A DNA stretch of 64,000 bases from contig JBMNGL010000018.1 in the NCBI GenBank assembly GCA_050949825.1, positions 62,001-126,000 on the forward strand, in the 5' to 3' direction. Positions 45,287-54,059 of this stretch are shown piece after piece. Below the pieces are notes generated by a model that had not been told where the DNA came from, did not search any database, and was given only the letters and a program-made list of their open reading frames with translations. This DNA comes from DTU019 sp050949825 (GTDB taxonomy: Bacteria; Bacillota; Syntrophomonadia; Syntrophomonadales; Syntrophomonadaceae). Numbering within the stretch: the stretch's first letter is position 1; every line of letters starts with the position of its first letter. A program made the position numbers and the translations under genes.

Positions 45287-45778
45287 TTATGGCAAAATGC
45301 CGGTCAGCATCATCCATAGCGTCGAAAGCACCATTGCTACCAGGGTCGGAATCATTACATTTTTTAACCCCTGGGCGCCTCTTTTCATGGCTTCAGTCCC
45401 AGCGGTGGCAGCTGCGGTGGTAATGGCCGCCGAAGCAAAGGGCATGATCGCATTCCACCCTAATAAGGCCAAAGCCAGTATGGCTAAAACTGTAAAAGGG
45501 ATCATAAACATCATGCCGGTCCCCACGGCTTCCCGGGCAAACCCTCCGTCTGCTTGCCGCACAGCTGCATTGCCGCTGTTAAATGCTATGATCAGCAGAT
45601 TCACCGCCAGTAAGCCCACCACGATGGCAACAATGAGAGAGAATATCAAAGTAGTGAATTTAAATTCCGGTCTGCTGAAGGGTATCAATACCCCGAATAT
45701 AACGAAACACAGATAAGTCGGCCACAATTTGACCCCCTCCGGTCCGGCTCCTGCTGCATATCCCAGTTTAGTATCCAC
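45287..45778 (-). CDS. Small membrane protein with about four helices
   Basis: About 163 residues. The GTG at 45778 has AGGAGG 8 bases ahead; an ATG at 45802 precedes that site, so the GTG is preferred. Hydrophobic helices near 20-40, 45-68, 88-110 and 140-160, with a G-T-G-M-M-F-M-I-P and Ala/Thr-rich loop (ASAAITTAAATAGTEAMKRG). It ends 19 bases before the giant gene's start. A pore or anchor for the giant protein is an attractive but unproven idea. Confidence 0.65.
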   Translation of the reverse strand: MDTKLGYAAGAGPEGVKLWPTYLCFVIFGVLIPFSRPEFKFTTLIFSLIVAIVVGLLAVNLLIIAFNSGNAAVRQADGGFAREAVGTGMMFMIPFTVLAILALALLGWNAIMPFASAAITTAAATAGTEAMKRGAQGLKNVMIPTLVAMVLSTLWMMLTGILP

Positions 45779-45820
45779 GTTTTTCTCCTCCTGTCTCTTC
45801 ATTGATCGGTCCGCGTTCTG

Positions 45821-46390
45821 CTAACCACCGAATTTCCCCAGCAATGCCCAGCCGATCAGGAGGATGGCACCGCATAGGGTGGTCATGGCAATGCTGAAAG
45901 CTACCCGTTCCCCTGACATTTGTTTGATGGTGTACATGGTAGGCCTCAGTGCCCATAAAACCCCGGTAACTCCGAAGGCGACCGCGGTCTTCCAGCCAAA
46001 TGCCAGGGAAAAGATCAATCCGCTTAAGGCATAGACAAAAGTTGCCGAATACCCCAGGGCAAAGGTGGATATAGCCCACTCCATGGTGAGGCCCCGCTGT
46101 TCTGCCTGGGATAAGGCCCAGACCATCACGGCCAGCAAAGCGATCCCGGCGGTGCCATATAGGAGTCCCAGCATAGTTATCAGGACCACCGCACTCGTTT
46201 CTACCTGCCCGTTCCGCAGCAGGTCAAGCCCGGTCTGCAGGAAAAAAAGCGTGAATGATAAACCGGAGACCATCAGGGAATAAGGCCAGGGAATCTTTAT
46301 CATCTGGTTTTTAACGACTTCGCCTGGATTGATCATCATGTTCAGAATTGTTTTCCAGCGAGGTGGTGCTGGTGCTGCTATGGTATTCAT
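45821..46390 (-). CDS. Yip1-like multi-pass membrane protein
   Basis: 189 residues. After a short cytoplasmic start (APPRWKTILNMMINPGEVVK), five hydrophobic helices follow. The phrase M-x-x-P-x-x-x-V-x-x-Q and the general topology resemble the Yip1/YIP-domain proteins of bacteria, whose function is unknown. AGGAGGG lies about 12 bases before the ATG. First gene of the giant-protein operon, with 163 bases to the next upstream gene, probably holding the promoter. Confidence 0.6.
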   Translation of the reverse strand: MNTIAAPAPPRWKTILNMMINPGEVVKNQMIKIPWPYSLMVSGLSFTLFFLQTGLDLLRNGQVETSAVVLITMLGLLYGTAGIALLAVMVWALSQAEQRGLTMEWAISTFALGYSATFVYALSGLIFSLAFGWKTAVAFGVTGVLWALRPTMYTIKQMSGERVAFSIAMTTLCGAILLIGWALLGKFGG

Positions 46391-46553
46391 AGGTGTGTTG
46401 ATCCCTCCTGTCTATGTTTTTATTAATGATGTCATTGATGTATGGGTCACAGGTACAAATCATGCCCGGGCAGGTGAAGAATAGTGCCGACTCTTAAACC
46501 CGGTGCCGGTAACTACTGATCATGCCATGCTATGGCAGGCGGCAGGGGGTTGC

Positions 46554-46871
46554 TCAAAAGTTTCCATGATTAAAAATGAATTTGTCACCAAATTCCTGGG
46601 CAAGATTCCTGGTTAGTTCCTTTAGGTCATCGGAAAGTGAAATACTACCGAGATAGGTATGGCTGTGGGTAGTGATTTCCAAATCTGCGGAGGTCATGTT
46701 TCGGCTGATAATGCTGACCGACTTGAGCTCTTTGCGCTCTATTACCAGACGTTCTGTCTCCGAGCTGTCCTGAGGGGTCAAAATGATCTGCTCCCCTGCA
46801 ATGGTCAAATAATAAGCTTGGGTTTTAAAAAACCCTACTTTCAACTTGATTTCAAAGGTCACAATGTTCAC
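46554..46871 (-). CDS. Small bacterial PH-like domain protein (intact copy)
   Basis: 105 residues: FEIKLKVGFFKTQAYYLTIA, EQIILTPQDS, and ELKSVSIISR followed by a C-terminal helix (DDLKELTRNLAQEFGDKF). The alternating strands and final helix fit a bacterial pleckstrin-homology-like domain. No signal peptide. Its first 78 codons and its whole promoter region lie in the 357-bp sequence that is duplicated around the IS element; this copy keeps the complete C-terminus. Confidence 0.65.
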   Translation of the reverse strand: MNIVTFEIKLKVGFFKTQAYYLTIAGEQIILTPQDSSETERLVIERKELKSVSIISRNMTSADLEITTHSHTYLGSISLSDDLKELTRNLAQEFGDKFIFNHGNF

Positions 46872-46993
46872 CTCTGCTTAAATTTTAGCAATTACATTTG
46901 TTAATGTGATCAAACAGGACAAATTGGCAATGCCAAATTATTGGCACGATTTGTGCCTAAGGGGATGGAAAATTTGTAGAATGGTATTATAAT
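46637..46993. repeat. Left 357-bp direct repeat flanking the IS element
   Basis: I see no difference between 46637-46993 and 48941-49297 when the two are read side by side. It begins at GTGAAATACTACC and ends at GGTATTATAAT. Outside these limits the sequences part at once. Confidence 0.93.
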
Positions 46994-47018
46994 CCCGTCT
47001 TTGACACTTAGAGAGAAT

Positions 47019-47063
47019 AAAAAAGCTCGCAAATCCCCAAAAACAGGGTAGCGCGAGCTTTTT
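47019..47063. terminator. Terminator hairpin at the 3' end of the transposase
   Basis: AAAAAGCTCGC and GCGAGCTTTTT form a stem with A and T runs on both sides, so it can act in both directions. It would shield the neighbour from transposase transcripts and the reverse. Confidence 0.75.
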
Positions 47064-47093
47064 GCGTGTTAATAAAAAGTGAGTACTATTTGG

Positions 47094-48806
47094 CTAAGAC
47101 TTAGTAGCTTTAAAAATATTTTTCATCTGCCGCATGGGGAGTATCTGGTAGTCAGTACGGAAACCAAAAACATCATGAAGACTGTCGGTGAAATCCGTTC
47201 TCATATAGGTGGGGACAAACCCCTCCCCCTTGACCTCATAGAAATTCATGTCCCGCAGCCCCTGGACGATTTCACTGCAGGTGTACTGCCCACCCAGCTT
47301 CTTCTCCAAGAGTCGGTAGATCACCAGCGCGATAAAACATATAATGAAATGCGCCGTGATCCTGTCGTCGCGGCTAAGGAATACCGGCCTAGCCTCAAAC
47401 TCGCTTTTCATGATCCTGAAGCACTCCTCGATTTGCCAACGCCTTTTGTTTACCATAAGGACGGCGGCTGCTTCGCCGTCAAGGTTAGTGCAGACCGCGT
47501 AGAAACCATCAAAAGCCTCCTCCTTCTGGATGACAAAACTATCAATTTCATATACTGCTTTGCTGGCGACCTCCCCCTCTGAGGTAACACTGGTTTTCTT
47601 GATAAAACGCTTGTAGTCGTTTTGGTTCACCTTTGTAAGTTTTCCCAAATTCGTGTTAAGGACTTTGCGTGCCCGCTCAATTTGGGCATTCCTGACCTTG
47701 CGTTGGTAATTTTGGTACTTTAGCGAAAAAGACACAATAAGCTTCTGCTCCAGCCCGTCCTCCACAATCCAGCGCTCCTTGTAAAAAGTCTTTTCAAAAT
47801 CATTTATCTCATCAAGCTTGTCCAGACTATATATGGAGCCGTTGCCCGAAAGGCGCCAGCCTTCAGGGCTTAATGCCCATTCCTTTAGATGCTTCTTCAG
47901 CTTCTTGACCGACTGCGTAGTGATGAAAGCCCGCTCGCCCTGGTTGTTGAACTGCCGGTTGCTATTGGAGGCGAGCCCGGCATCGGTGCAGACGATAAAT
48001 TTGGAGCAGTTAAAGTCGGAAAGAATTTTCTCCTCCAGCGGCTTTAGCGTCAGCTGCTCGTTAGTATTGCCTTTGCTGATATATACGGCTAAGGGCACCC
48101 CGTCCCCATCCATGAAAAGCCCCATCTGGACGATGGGGTTGGGGCGGTGCTCTTTAGAGTAGCCGTATTGCTTGATGCCTGACTCCTGCTCAATTTCGAA
48201 GAAGTAATTAGTGCAGTCGTAGTACAGCACCTGCGTGTTTCTCTTAGATACACCCAGGCTGTTGGAGTAAAGGGACGCTTGGATAGAGTCAGCCTCTTTG
48301 GCTATTATCTCCAACGCACGGTAGATTTGGTGGAGCTCAAACGAAGGCTGCTCCATGAACCTTGAGGAAAGCTGGTATGTAGAAAGCTTAGAAGAAGGGT
48401 AGATGATCCTGCCGTAGATAAGCCTGGATAGGATGGAGTCCAGGTCGTAAGAGAACTTGTACTTCTTAGCAATATCCCGGGACATTTTATCAAGCTTAAG
48501 CTCATGATATATCTTCTGCAGAAAAAGATAACCGCCATTGAAAGAATGTTGTTCACCCTTGGGGATAAGCTTGTTTGGAGAGTAAGGCACCATAATTTTG
48601 CACTTATTCTCTTTTTCCTGTTTGTTAAGCTCCGCAATATACTCTTTGGCCCACTCATAAGGGTCTTGCCCGCCCAATTTTTCCTTAAGTTCATCATATG
48701 TACCAAGCTTTTCAACTATCTTGGAAGAATGAACGCCATTGACATAGGTGGACTTTATGACATAAAGCGAAGCAGCATTTTTTGACTTAGAAACTTTCAA
48801 GCGCAT
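47094..48806 (-). CDS. IS1634 family (IS4-like DDE) transposase
   Basis: About 570 residues from ATG 48806 (GGGAGGTG five bases ahead). The catalytic triad can be placed: D in VLYYDCTNYFFEIE, D in FIVCTDAGLAS and E in RRWQIEECFRIMKSEF, the Y-(2)-R-(3)-E-(6)-K-type block of IS4 relatives. MRLKVSKSKNAASLYVIKS and the KIVEKLG start are common to the IS1634 branch. The gene appears intact and the flanking repeats are identical, so the element is likely young and possibly active. Confidence 0.92.
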   Translation of the reverse strand: MRLKVSKSKNAASLYVIKSTYVNGVHSSKIVEKLGTYDELKEKLGGQDPYEWAKEYIAELNKQEKENKCKIMVPYSPNKLIPKGEQHSFNGGYLFLQKIYHELKLDKMSRDIAKKYKFSYDLDSILSRLIYGRIIYPSSKLSTYQLSSRFMEQPSFELHQIYRALEIIAKEADSIQASLYSNSLGVSKRNTQVLYYDCTNYFFEIEQESGIKQYGYSKEHRPNPIVQMGLFMDGDGVPLAVYISKGNTNEQLTLKPLEEKILSDFNCSKFIVCTDAGLASNSNRQFNNQGERAFITTQSVKKLKKHLKEWALSPEGWRLSGNGSIYSLDKLDEINDFEKTFYKERWIVEDGLEQKLIVSFSLKYQNYQRKVRNAQIERARKVLNTNLGKLTKVNQNDYKRFIKKTSVTSEGEVASKAVYEIDSFVIQKEEAFDGFYAVCTNLDGEAAAVLMVNKRRWQIEECFRIMKSEFEARPVFLSRDDRITAHFIICFIALVIYRLLEKKLGGQYTCSEIVQGLRDMNFYEVKGEGFVPTYMRTDFTDSLHDVFGFRTDYQILPMRQMKNIFKATKS

Positions 48807-48923
48807 TAAAGCACCTCCCATCCCCTATATTATGACACATTACTCAAAAGTACTCAATATATAAATGGAAAAATTGACAAAAATATTAGCCCTTTCCGGG
48901 CTTCTCTAGGCTTTTTCTTCTAT

Positions 48924-49175
48924 TCAACTGTCAAAAACCCGTGAAATACTACCGAGATAGGTATGGCTGTGGGTAGTGATTTCCAAATCTGCGGAGGTCA
49001 TGTTTCGGCTGATAATGCTGACCGACTTGAGCTCTTTGCGCTCTATTACCAGACGTTCTGTCTCCGAGCTGTCCTGAGGGGTCAAAATGATCTGCTCCCC
49101 TGCAATGGTCAAATAATAAGCTTGGGTTTTAAAAAACCCTACTTTCAACTTGATTTCAAAGGTCACAATGTTCAC
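48924..49175 (-). pseudogene. Truncated duplicate of the PH-like gene
   Basis: Identical to the first 78 codons of 46554-46871; at the repeat boundary it runs into the IS end and stops after five foreign codons (RVFDS). It lacks the C-terminal helix. Created by the target duplication; it keeps its promoter and may still be transcribed. Confidence 0.9.
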
Positions 49176-49297
49176 CTCTGCTTAAATTTTAGCAATTACA
49201 TTTGTTAATGTGATCAAACAGGACAAATTGGCAATGCCAAATTATTGGCACGATTTGTGCCTAAGGGGATGGAAAATTTGTAGAATGGTATTATAAT
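48941..49297. repeat. Right 357-bp direct repeat flanking the IS element
   Basis: Second copy of the 46637-46993 sequence. It contains a cut-off copy of the PH-like gene on the - strand and, at its end, the -10 box of the HTH gene on the + strand. Confidence 0.93.
49292..49297 (+). promoter_or_regulatory. -10 promoter box (TATAAT) of the HTH gene
   Basis: A perfect TATAAT lies 11 bases before AAGGAGG. No convincing -35 is seen. Because the box is the last element inside the direct repeat, a second copy sits at 46988-46993, now facing into the IS. Confidence 0.6.
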
Positions 49298-49321
49298 ATG
49301 TTTTATAAGGAGGGGCGGATT

Positions 49322-50851
49322 TTGACATTTGATGAAAAACTAGATTTACTCATGAATATTACCAGAACCTCCAACAGCCTGCTAGCCCGCAATATTGCCC
49401 TGGATGCTTCCTTTATAAGCCGTTTGCGCCGGGGAGTCCGTGCCCCGGTGGAGAGTGCCGGATACATCCCGGCCATGGCCAGGTATTTTTCCCGTATATG
49501 CAATTCTGATTATCAAAAAGCTGCCCTGTTTGAAGCCATTAAAAACAGTTCCCCCATCAAACCTCATGAAGCAGACACAATGGAACACCTGCTCCTAAAA
49601 TGGCTGCAGGAAAAAAAGCCTGATAATCCAAGTTCGATTGATAATTTTCTCATGGAAGTGGGACACTTTCAATTTAAAAGGAATGCTCCTGCTGTGGAGG
49701 AGTCGGCAGCTATCATTGATCCCGGTCCCCTAAAGGATGTGGAAATGTTTTATGGCGTGGAAGGGAAGCGTATGGCCGCTTTGTATTTTCTTACGCTGGT
49801 GTTTCAGAACAAAACTCCACAAACCCTGTTACTATATAGTAACGAGGATCTAAGCTGGCTGTCAGATGATCCAGAATATTTTGCCCGCTGGTCAGCCCTT
49901 ATGTTTCAGGTATTAAAAAATGGCAACCGAATCAAAATTATTCATACCATTAACCGTGATTTTGATGAAATGTTGACCGGTATTAAAGGCTGGGTGCCAA
50001 TTTACATGACTGGGTCCATAGAACCTTATTATTGCCCGAAAACCCGCGATGGTATTTTCCGGCGCACCTTATTTATTGCTCCTCAAACAGCCGCCGTATC
50101 ATCTTCCTCGGTACGGGATGAGATCAAAAATACCGCCAACATACTTTTTACCCGCCAGGAAGCGATTCAGGCCCTGCAGAGCGAGTATCATGATTATTTG
50201 ACTCTCTGCCGGCCTCTGATGCGTATATTCAACCCTTTCAACCCGGGAAATTATTTAGAAACCTTAGCCGAATTTGAAGCGGAAAAAGGCGATACCATTT
50301 TAAAAACAAATTCTCTCAGCAATATAACCATGCCGGCTCAGCTTATCTCGCTCCTGATAGAGCATCTTCCCAATACATCTGCCGAACCGCTGCTGGCCTA
50401 TCAACAAGAAAAAACCAGCCGCTTTCTCGCTCTGCTGAAAGATCACTGCTTTACAGAAATAATTACCTTGCCGGAGCTTGAAACCATCTTGCAAGGCAGG
50501 GTGGTCATGGGTTTCTCTGACATGCCCAATGGAGTGCCGGTGTATTACACGCCCCAGGAATATAAAGAGCATCTGGAAAATGTGATTAAATTGCTGAAAA
50601 ATCATAAAAATTATCATGTTCATTTAACCAGTGACAATCATCTGGACGGCAGCATGGTCTATGTAAAAGAAGGCGTAGGGGTTTTGTTGGGCAAGACTAC
50701 TTCACCCTCGGTTATTTTTGCCATCAATGAAAGCAACATGACCGCTGCCTTCTGGGAGTACATGAATATCCATCTGCTGAAAGTTGCAGATGATAAATCT
50801 GACCGACAAGCAACCATCGCCCGTCTGGAAAGCATCGCGGCCCAACTTTAA
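49322..50851 (+). CDS. HTH-domain protein of unknown function
   Basis: About 509 residues. The start is set to TTG 49322, 7 bases after AAGGAGG (49308-49314); an ATG at 49298 directly abuts the TATAAT box and would precede the ribosome site. The N-terminus (FDEKLDLLMNITRTSNSLLA, ISRLRRGVRAP) looks like a Cro/XRE-type helix-turn-helix. The remaining ~430 residues have no domain that I recognise, though MTGSIEPYYCPKTRDGIFRR and the acidic, globular composition suggest a soluble sensor. Divergent to the PH-like gene before the IS arrived. Confidence 0.65.
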   Translation: MTFDEKLDLLMNITRTSNSLLARNIALDASFISRLRRGVRAPVESAGYIPAMARYFSRICNSDYQKAALFEAIKNSSPIKPHEADTMEHLLLKWLQEKKPDNPSSIDNFLMEVGHFQFKRNAPAVEESAAIIDPGPLKDVEMFYGVEGKRMAALYFLTLVFQNKTPQTLLLYSNEDLSWLSDDPEYFARWSALMFQVLKNGNRIKIIHTINRDFDEMLTGIKGWVPIYMTGSIEPYYCPKTRDGIFRRTLFIAPQTAAVSSSSVRDEIKNTANILFTRQEAIQALQSEYHDYLTLCRPLMRIFNPFNPGNYLETLAEFEAEKGDTILKTNSLSNITMPAQLISLLIEHLPNTSAEPLLAYQQEKTSRFLALLKDHCFTEIITLPELETILQGRVVMGFSDMPNGVPVYYTPQEYKEHLENVIKLLKNHKNYHVHLTSDNHLDGSMVYVKEGVGVLLGKTTSPSVIFAINESNMTAAFWEYMNIHLLKVADDKSDRQATIARLESIAAQL

Positions 50852-50861
50852 TACCAAGGGC

Positions 50862-50940
50862 CAACAGAGGGCCAACAGAGGGACGTTCTTTTTGTTGGCT
50901 TTCTAGGCATTAAAAATAATATCAACACTAATCCCGGTAA
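50862..50940. repeat. Second copy of the REP-transposase tail with GGGACGTT palindrome word
   Basis: CCAACAGAGGGACGTTCTTT and the next ~60 bases repeat 27511-27577 with small differences. The copy has an extra base in the reading frame and ends abruptly at 50940, where GGGGTTTGTCAAAACTTTTG begins. Confidence 0.75.
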
Positions 50941-51338
50941 CTCGGGGTTTGTCAAAACTTTTGTGTAAATAGAATTCCAATACATGGGTATAATACTATT
51001 AATCTTGCCTGCCAGGAGGATAGGGCAATGCTGGAGAGCAACCCGAGCGCCTGACAGGATTCGACCGAGAGGTGTAGGGGGTACAGCGTTTGTGCCCCCA
51101 AATTATTTATAACTGTTAATCCGCAAAATCATGGCTCCCGAGGGGGGCCTTTTTTCTCGAATTAAACAATTTGCCACTATAATGAATGCCCAGGTAAAGT
51201 GCAAATAATTATCGTTTTGTTTTAGTATTGAAAATACTATAGAATCTGTTGTGGGATGTGGTAATCTTGCAGCAGATCTATCTAACACTGGCTTAAGCGC
51301 TTAGGCCTCCTTAAATTATCAATACTTGGGGAGGTTAT
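50941..51338. other. Remains of a mobile element, no intact gene
   Basis: GGGGTTTGTCAAAACTTTTG at 50943-50962 looks like the terminal repeat of an IS256-like element, but no transposase of that family follows. The rest, up to the transposase remnant at 51339, holds only a terminator hairpin. Confidence 0.4.
51133..51156 (+). terminator. Terminator-like hairpin
   Basis: GGCTCCC and GGGGGCC pair (one G-U) and six T follow. It may end the transcript of the HTH gene or of the lost element. Confidence 0.6.
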
Positions 51339-52244
51339 TTGCTGATGCTTGATAATGAAAAAAGGGAACAAATTGCACTTAAGAGGTTTTCGCTGATCAG
51401 CCCGGTCCTTAACGGACAAGTAACTAATCAAAAAGAATACTTTATCGAAGTCACAGGTAAGGCCATCAATATGCCCCATTATGGAATGCGCATGTATTCT
51501 CCCAAAACCATAGCCGGCTGGCTTAATGGTTACCGACGTGGCGGTATTGATGCTCTTAAACCGGGTTGCCGCTCGGATCGGGGTAAATCCCGTAAAATCA
51601 ACGATGAGCTAGTGGAAATTATCAGGGAAAAGCGCTTGCAAGAACCTAGAATTAACAGCAGTATGCTTTATGACTCTCTGGTTAAAGATGGGATGATATT
51701 ACCACAGGATATATCTATTGCTACCTTCTACCGCTTCCTGGCGGCCAATCCGGATTTAACCGCTGTCAAAGAACCGGGTGAAGAGAAAGAAATGAAGAGA
51801 TTTGCTCATCAATACATCAATGAACTTTGGCAAAGCGATGCGTTGTACGGGGTTTACCTTAAGGTAGGTAAGAGCAAAAAGCAGACATACTTAATAGCGT
51901 TTATCGATGACGCGAGCAGGTATATTACCTATAGCCAGTGGTCCTTTAGCCAAAATTTCTCCGCGCTTAGAGCAGTGTTTAAAGAAGCGATTTTAAGAAA
52001 AGGTATTCCTTCAATGGTCTATAAACCCATCCTTCTTTATCATGAGGGGAAAAGGATGGGAGAAGCAAGGCAGGTTAACTTTCACGAAAATGCCCATGCG
52101 AAAAGAAAAGGCCCCGGCAGGCCCATAAAAGTTAAATCCGCAGATTTAATAGATGCCGGTAACGGGGTGGAAAAGGCTCCTGCTGATAGCTACAATCATA
52201 TATCGTTTTTTAGTATTTCCATAAGCAACCCCCCGGAGGTCTGA
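51339..52244 (+). pseudogene. Internally deleted DDE (rve-type) transposase
   Basis: The first ~225 codons carry a helix-turn-helix and the beginning of an integrase core: LWQSDALYGVYLKVG (first catalytic D) and TYLIAFIDDASRYITYSQWS. At about 52020, after RKGIPSMVY, where VDNG..F should provide the second D and the E about 35 residues on, the protein jumps to LLYHEGKRMGEARQVNFHEN, a C-terminal motif of the same family. The core of the catalytic site is therefore missing. The final codons run into a selD scrap on the other strand. Confidence 0.8.
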
Positions 52245-52321
52245 GGATCATAAAGGATATCTTCCATCCCCGGAGTCAACCGCCCCTTAATAATAACGTT
52301 ATCTTTAACCAGTCCGGTTAA
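52196..52321 (-). pseudogene. selD: C-terminal scrap of selenophosphate synthase
   Basis: The - strand reads LTGLVKDNVIIKGRLTPGME then DILYDPQTSGGLL, where DPQTSGGLL is the conserved C-terminal motif of SelD. Only about 40 codons remain. Confidence 0.55.
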
Positions 52322-52479
52322 CGAAAGCCACTTTTTTTCCCTTCATGCAAATATACCAACTTCGGCTCTGCATGTCGCCCATCCTGAAGCGCTACGTGGT
52401 CTTCATCAGCTTCTAACTGTACCTCGTCAGTAAATTTACCACTGATTGTTGCTGCGATGTCTTGTATAATAGGTGCCAT
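52318..52479 (-). CDS. Small ORF of 53 codons, unknown
   Basis: MAPIIQDIAATISGKFTDEV to HEGKKSGFR, with AAAGGAGAT 8 bases before the ATG, a good ribosome site. The protein is acidic and unfamiliar. It lies between mobile remnants, so it may be a 5' stump of a larger gene cut at 52320. Confidence 0.35.
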   Translation of the reverse strand: MAPIIQDIAATISGKFTDEVQLEADEDHVALQDGRHAEPKLVYLHEGKKSGFR

Positions 52480-52594
52480 AAGACTATCTCCTTTCTTTGA
52501 TAGGTGGTCTTTAGTTGCAACTACTATTTTATCAAAGGGGAGATTCTCTTTTTATTTTCCCAAGGTAATTTTACGCTAACCAACAAAATTGACT

Positions 52595-52619
52595 AAACAG
52601 AGAGAACTTCTCTCTGTTT
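52595..52619. repeat. Short perfect palindrome of the GGGACGTT/AACAGAG family
   Basis: AAACAGAGAGAA and TTCTCTCTGTTT face each other around one base. The arms resemble those of the larger palindrome at 52910-52966. The 190 bases from here to the tRNA contain further GC-rich hairpins (for example TGGGGTGAGGGCAGAACCCC) but no gene. Confidence 0.7.
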
Positions 52620-52812
52620 GGTTGACTCTTGAATCTTAACAACATATAATGAGTCTTGCTGGGGTGAGGGCAGAACCCCGATTGATGATCAGTTCATTAG
52701 GATTTCCAATCTTGCTGCATGGAATTGGCGGGATATCCAGGCGCCAAGGGGGGCCATCTGAATTGGGACCACCTTGAAAGGGTCGAATTCATCTCCCCTG
52801 GCTATTTTACGA

Positions 52813-52888
<76 letters not shown>

Positions 52889-52909
52889 TTTACCTGTGAA
52901 TCCAACCAT

Positions 52910-52966
52910 ACCGAATAGAGGGACGTTTTTTTGTTTGCTAAATAAAAAAACGTCCCTCTGTTTGGT
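52910..52966. repeat. Long palindrome of the GGGACGTT family after tRNA-fMet
   Basis: ACCGAATAGAGGGACGTTTT (through 52932) pairs with its inverted copy ending CGTCCCTCTGTTTGGT, giving arms of about 23 bases around an 11-base loop. The arm word AGAGGGACGTT is shared with 27513-27523 and 50875-50886. The T runs mean it can also stop transcription of the tRNA. Confidence 0.85.
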
Positions 52967-53066
52967 ATTGGCAAGCAATTTTCTCTATGTTAGTATGGTA
53001 CTGATACCAGGTAAACTATAATAGTGATAATAGTTTACTTGCACGGTTTAAGCGGGGGTGTTGGGG

Positions 53067-54054
53067 ATGAATCGGAAAAAGGCATGGGGCCTTGCGCTGT
53101 TACTTATTCTGCTGGGAACAGCTTCATTTTTTTATTACCACTACTATTACCAGAACAGTGATAAACTGCTGCAGGCCTGCGGAACTATTGAGGCAACAAC
53201 GGTTGAAATAAGCGCCCGCTTAAACGGAACTATTGAAAGCCTGCCGGTTGAGTCAGGGCGAGCAGGTGCAAGCAGGACATCTGCTGGCAGTTTTGTCGCG
53301 CAATGATCTGCTGGTGCAGCGGGAAAGGGATGCCCTGGGGGTAGCGGTAGCCGAGGCTCGCTACAATGACCTGCTAGCGGGGTTTCGAGTCGAGGAAATT
53401 GAAGAAGCCGCCGCCAATCTCAGTCTGGCCCGGGCTAATTTGGAACAGGCCCATGTTGACCTGAACCGGGTCCAGCAATTGTTTGATGAAGGGGTAGTTT
53501 CCCAGGAAAAGCTGGAGGCAGCTCAGTTAAACAAGGCCACCCGCGAAAAGCAGGCAGAGTCAGCCCAAGCCCGGCTTAAGCTGCTTGAATCAGGCAATCG
53601 TCCCGAGGTAGTCTCCGCTGCGGCAGCAGAGTTAAAGCGAAGCAAAGCTGTTCTTAAAACCACGGAAGTTATGCTGGAGGATCTGAAGCTAATGTCCCCG
53701 CTTAATGGCACCGTCACCAGCAAGAATTATGAAGTCGGAGAATATGTACCTGTGGGGGCTGCCTTGCTCAGCATAAGCGACTTAAACCACCTCTGGATCA
53801 ATGTCTATATCCCTGCCGATGATCTGCCCCGGGTCAAGCTAAACCAGCCGGTAAAGATTACTGTAAGCGGTAGTGATCAGGTTTTTAGCGGCACTGTTTC
53901 ATATATCGCTTCGCGGGGAGAGTTTACTCCCAAAACCATACAGACCAAAAAAGAACGGGCCAATGTGGTTTTTGCCGTTAAAGTAATGGTAAATGATCAG
54001 GAGCAGATCCTTAAACCGGGTATGCCCGCTGATGTTACCTTTACCGGGAGTTGA
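53067..54054 (+). pseudogene. HlyD-family membrane fusion protein gene with one-base frameshift
   Basis: The first frame gives a membrane anchor (AWGLALLLILLGTASFFYYH) and ACGTIEATTVEISARLNGTI, the first half of the biotinyl-lipoyl-like domain. At T53253 it leaves frame and ends at 53306. Without that T the protein continues GEQVQAGHLLAVLSRNDL, coiled coil, LMSPLNGTVTSKNYEVGEYV and the beta-barrel domain to 54054, about 328 residues, normal for a YbhG-like adaptor. The defect is either recent or a sequencing error because the rest of the frame is clean. First gene of the efflux operon. Confidence 0.82.
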
Positions 54055-54059
54055 ACACG

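Larger units (their letters stand above)
46994..48940. mobile_element. IS1634-type insertion sequence, 1947 bp, with 357-bp target duplication
   Basis: The element lies exactly between the two direct repeats. Its ends form imperfect inverted repeats: left CCCGTCTTTGACACTTAGAG, right (read inward) GGGTTTTTGACAGTTGAATA, sharing TTTGACA-x-TT. It holds one transposase gene and a terminator hairpin. Elements of the IS1634 family are known for long, variable target duplications, which explains the repeats. Confidence 0.88.

Noticed and set aside
46994..48940. Direct repeats and IS as a composite transposon or gene duplication
   Set aside because: The repeats are not IS copies; they are target sequence. 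Repeat borders coincide exactly with the IS ends, so a long target duplication is the simpler explanation.
52620..52812. Hairpins ahead of tRNA-fMet as 6S RNA or another named RNA
   Set aside because: I could not fit the consensus of 6S RNA, SRP RNA or a known riboswitch; left as unexplained intergenic sequence.
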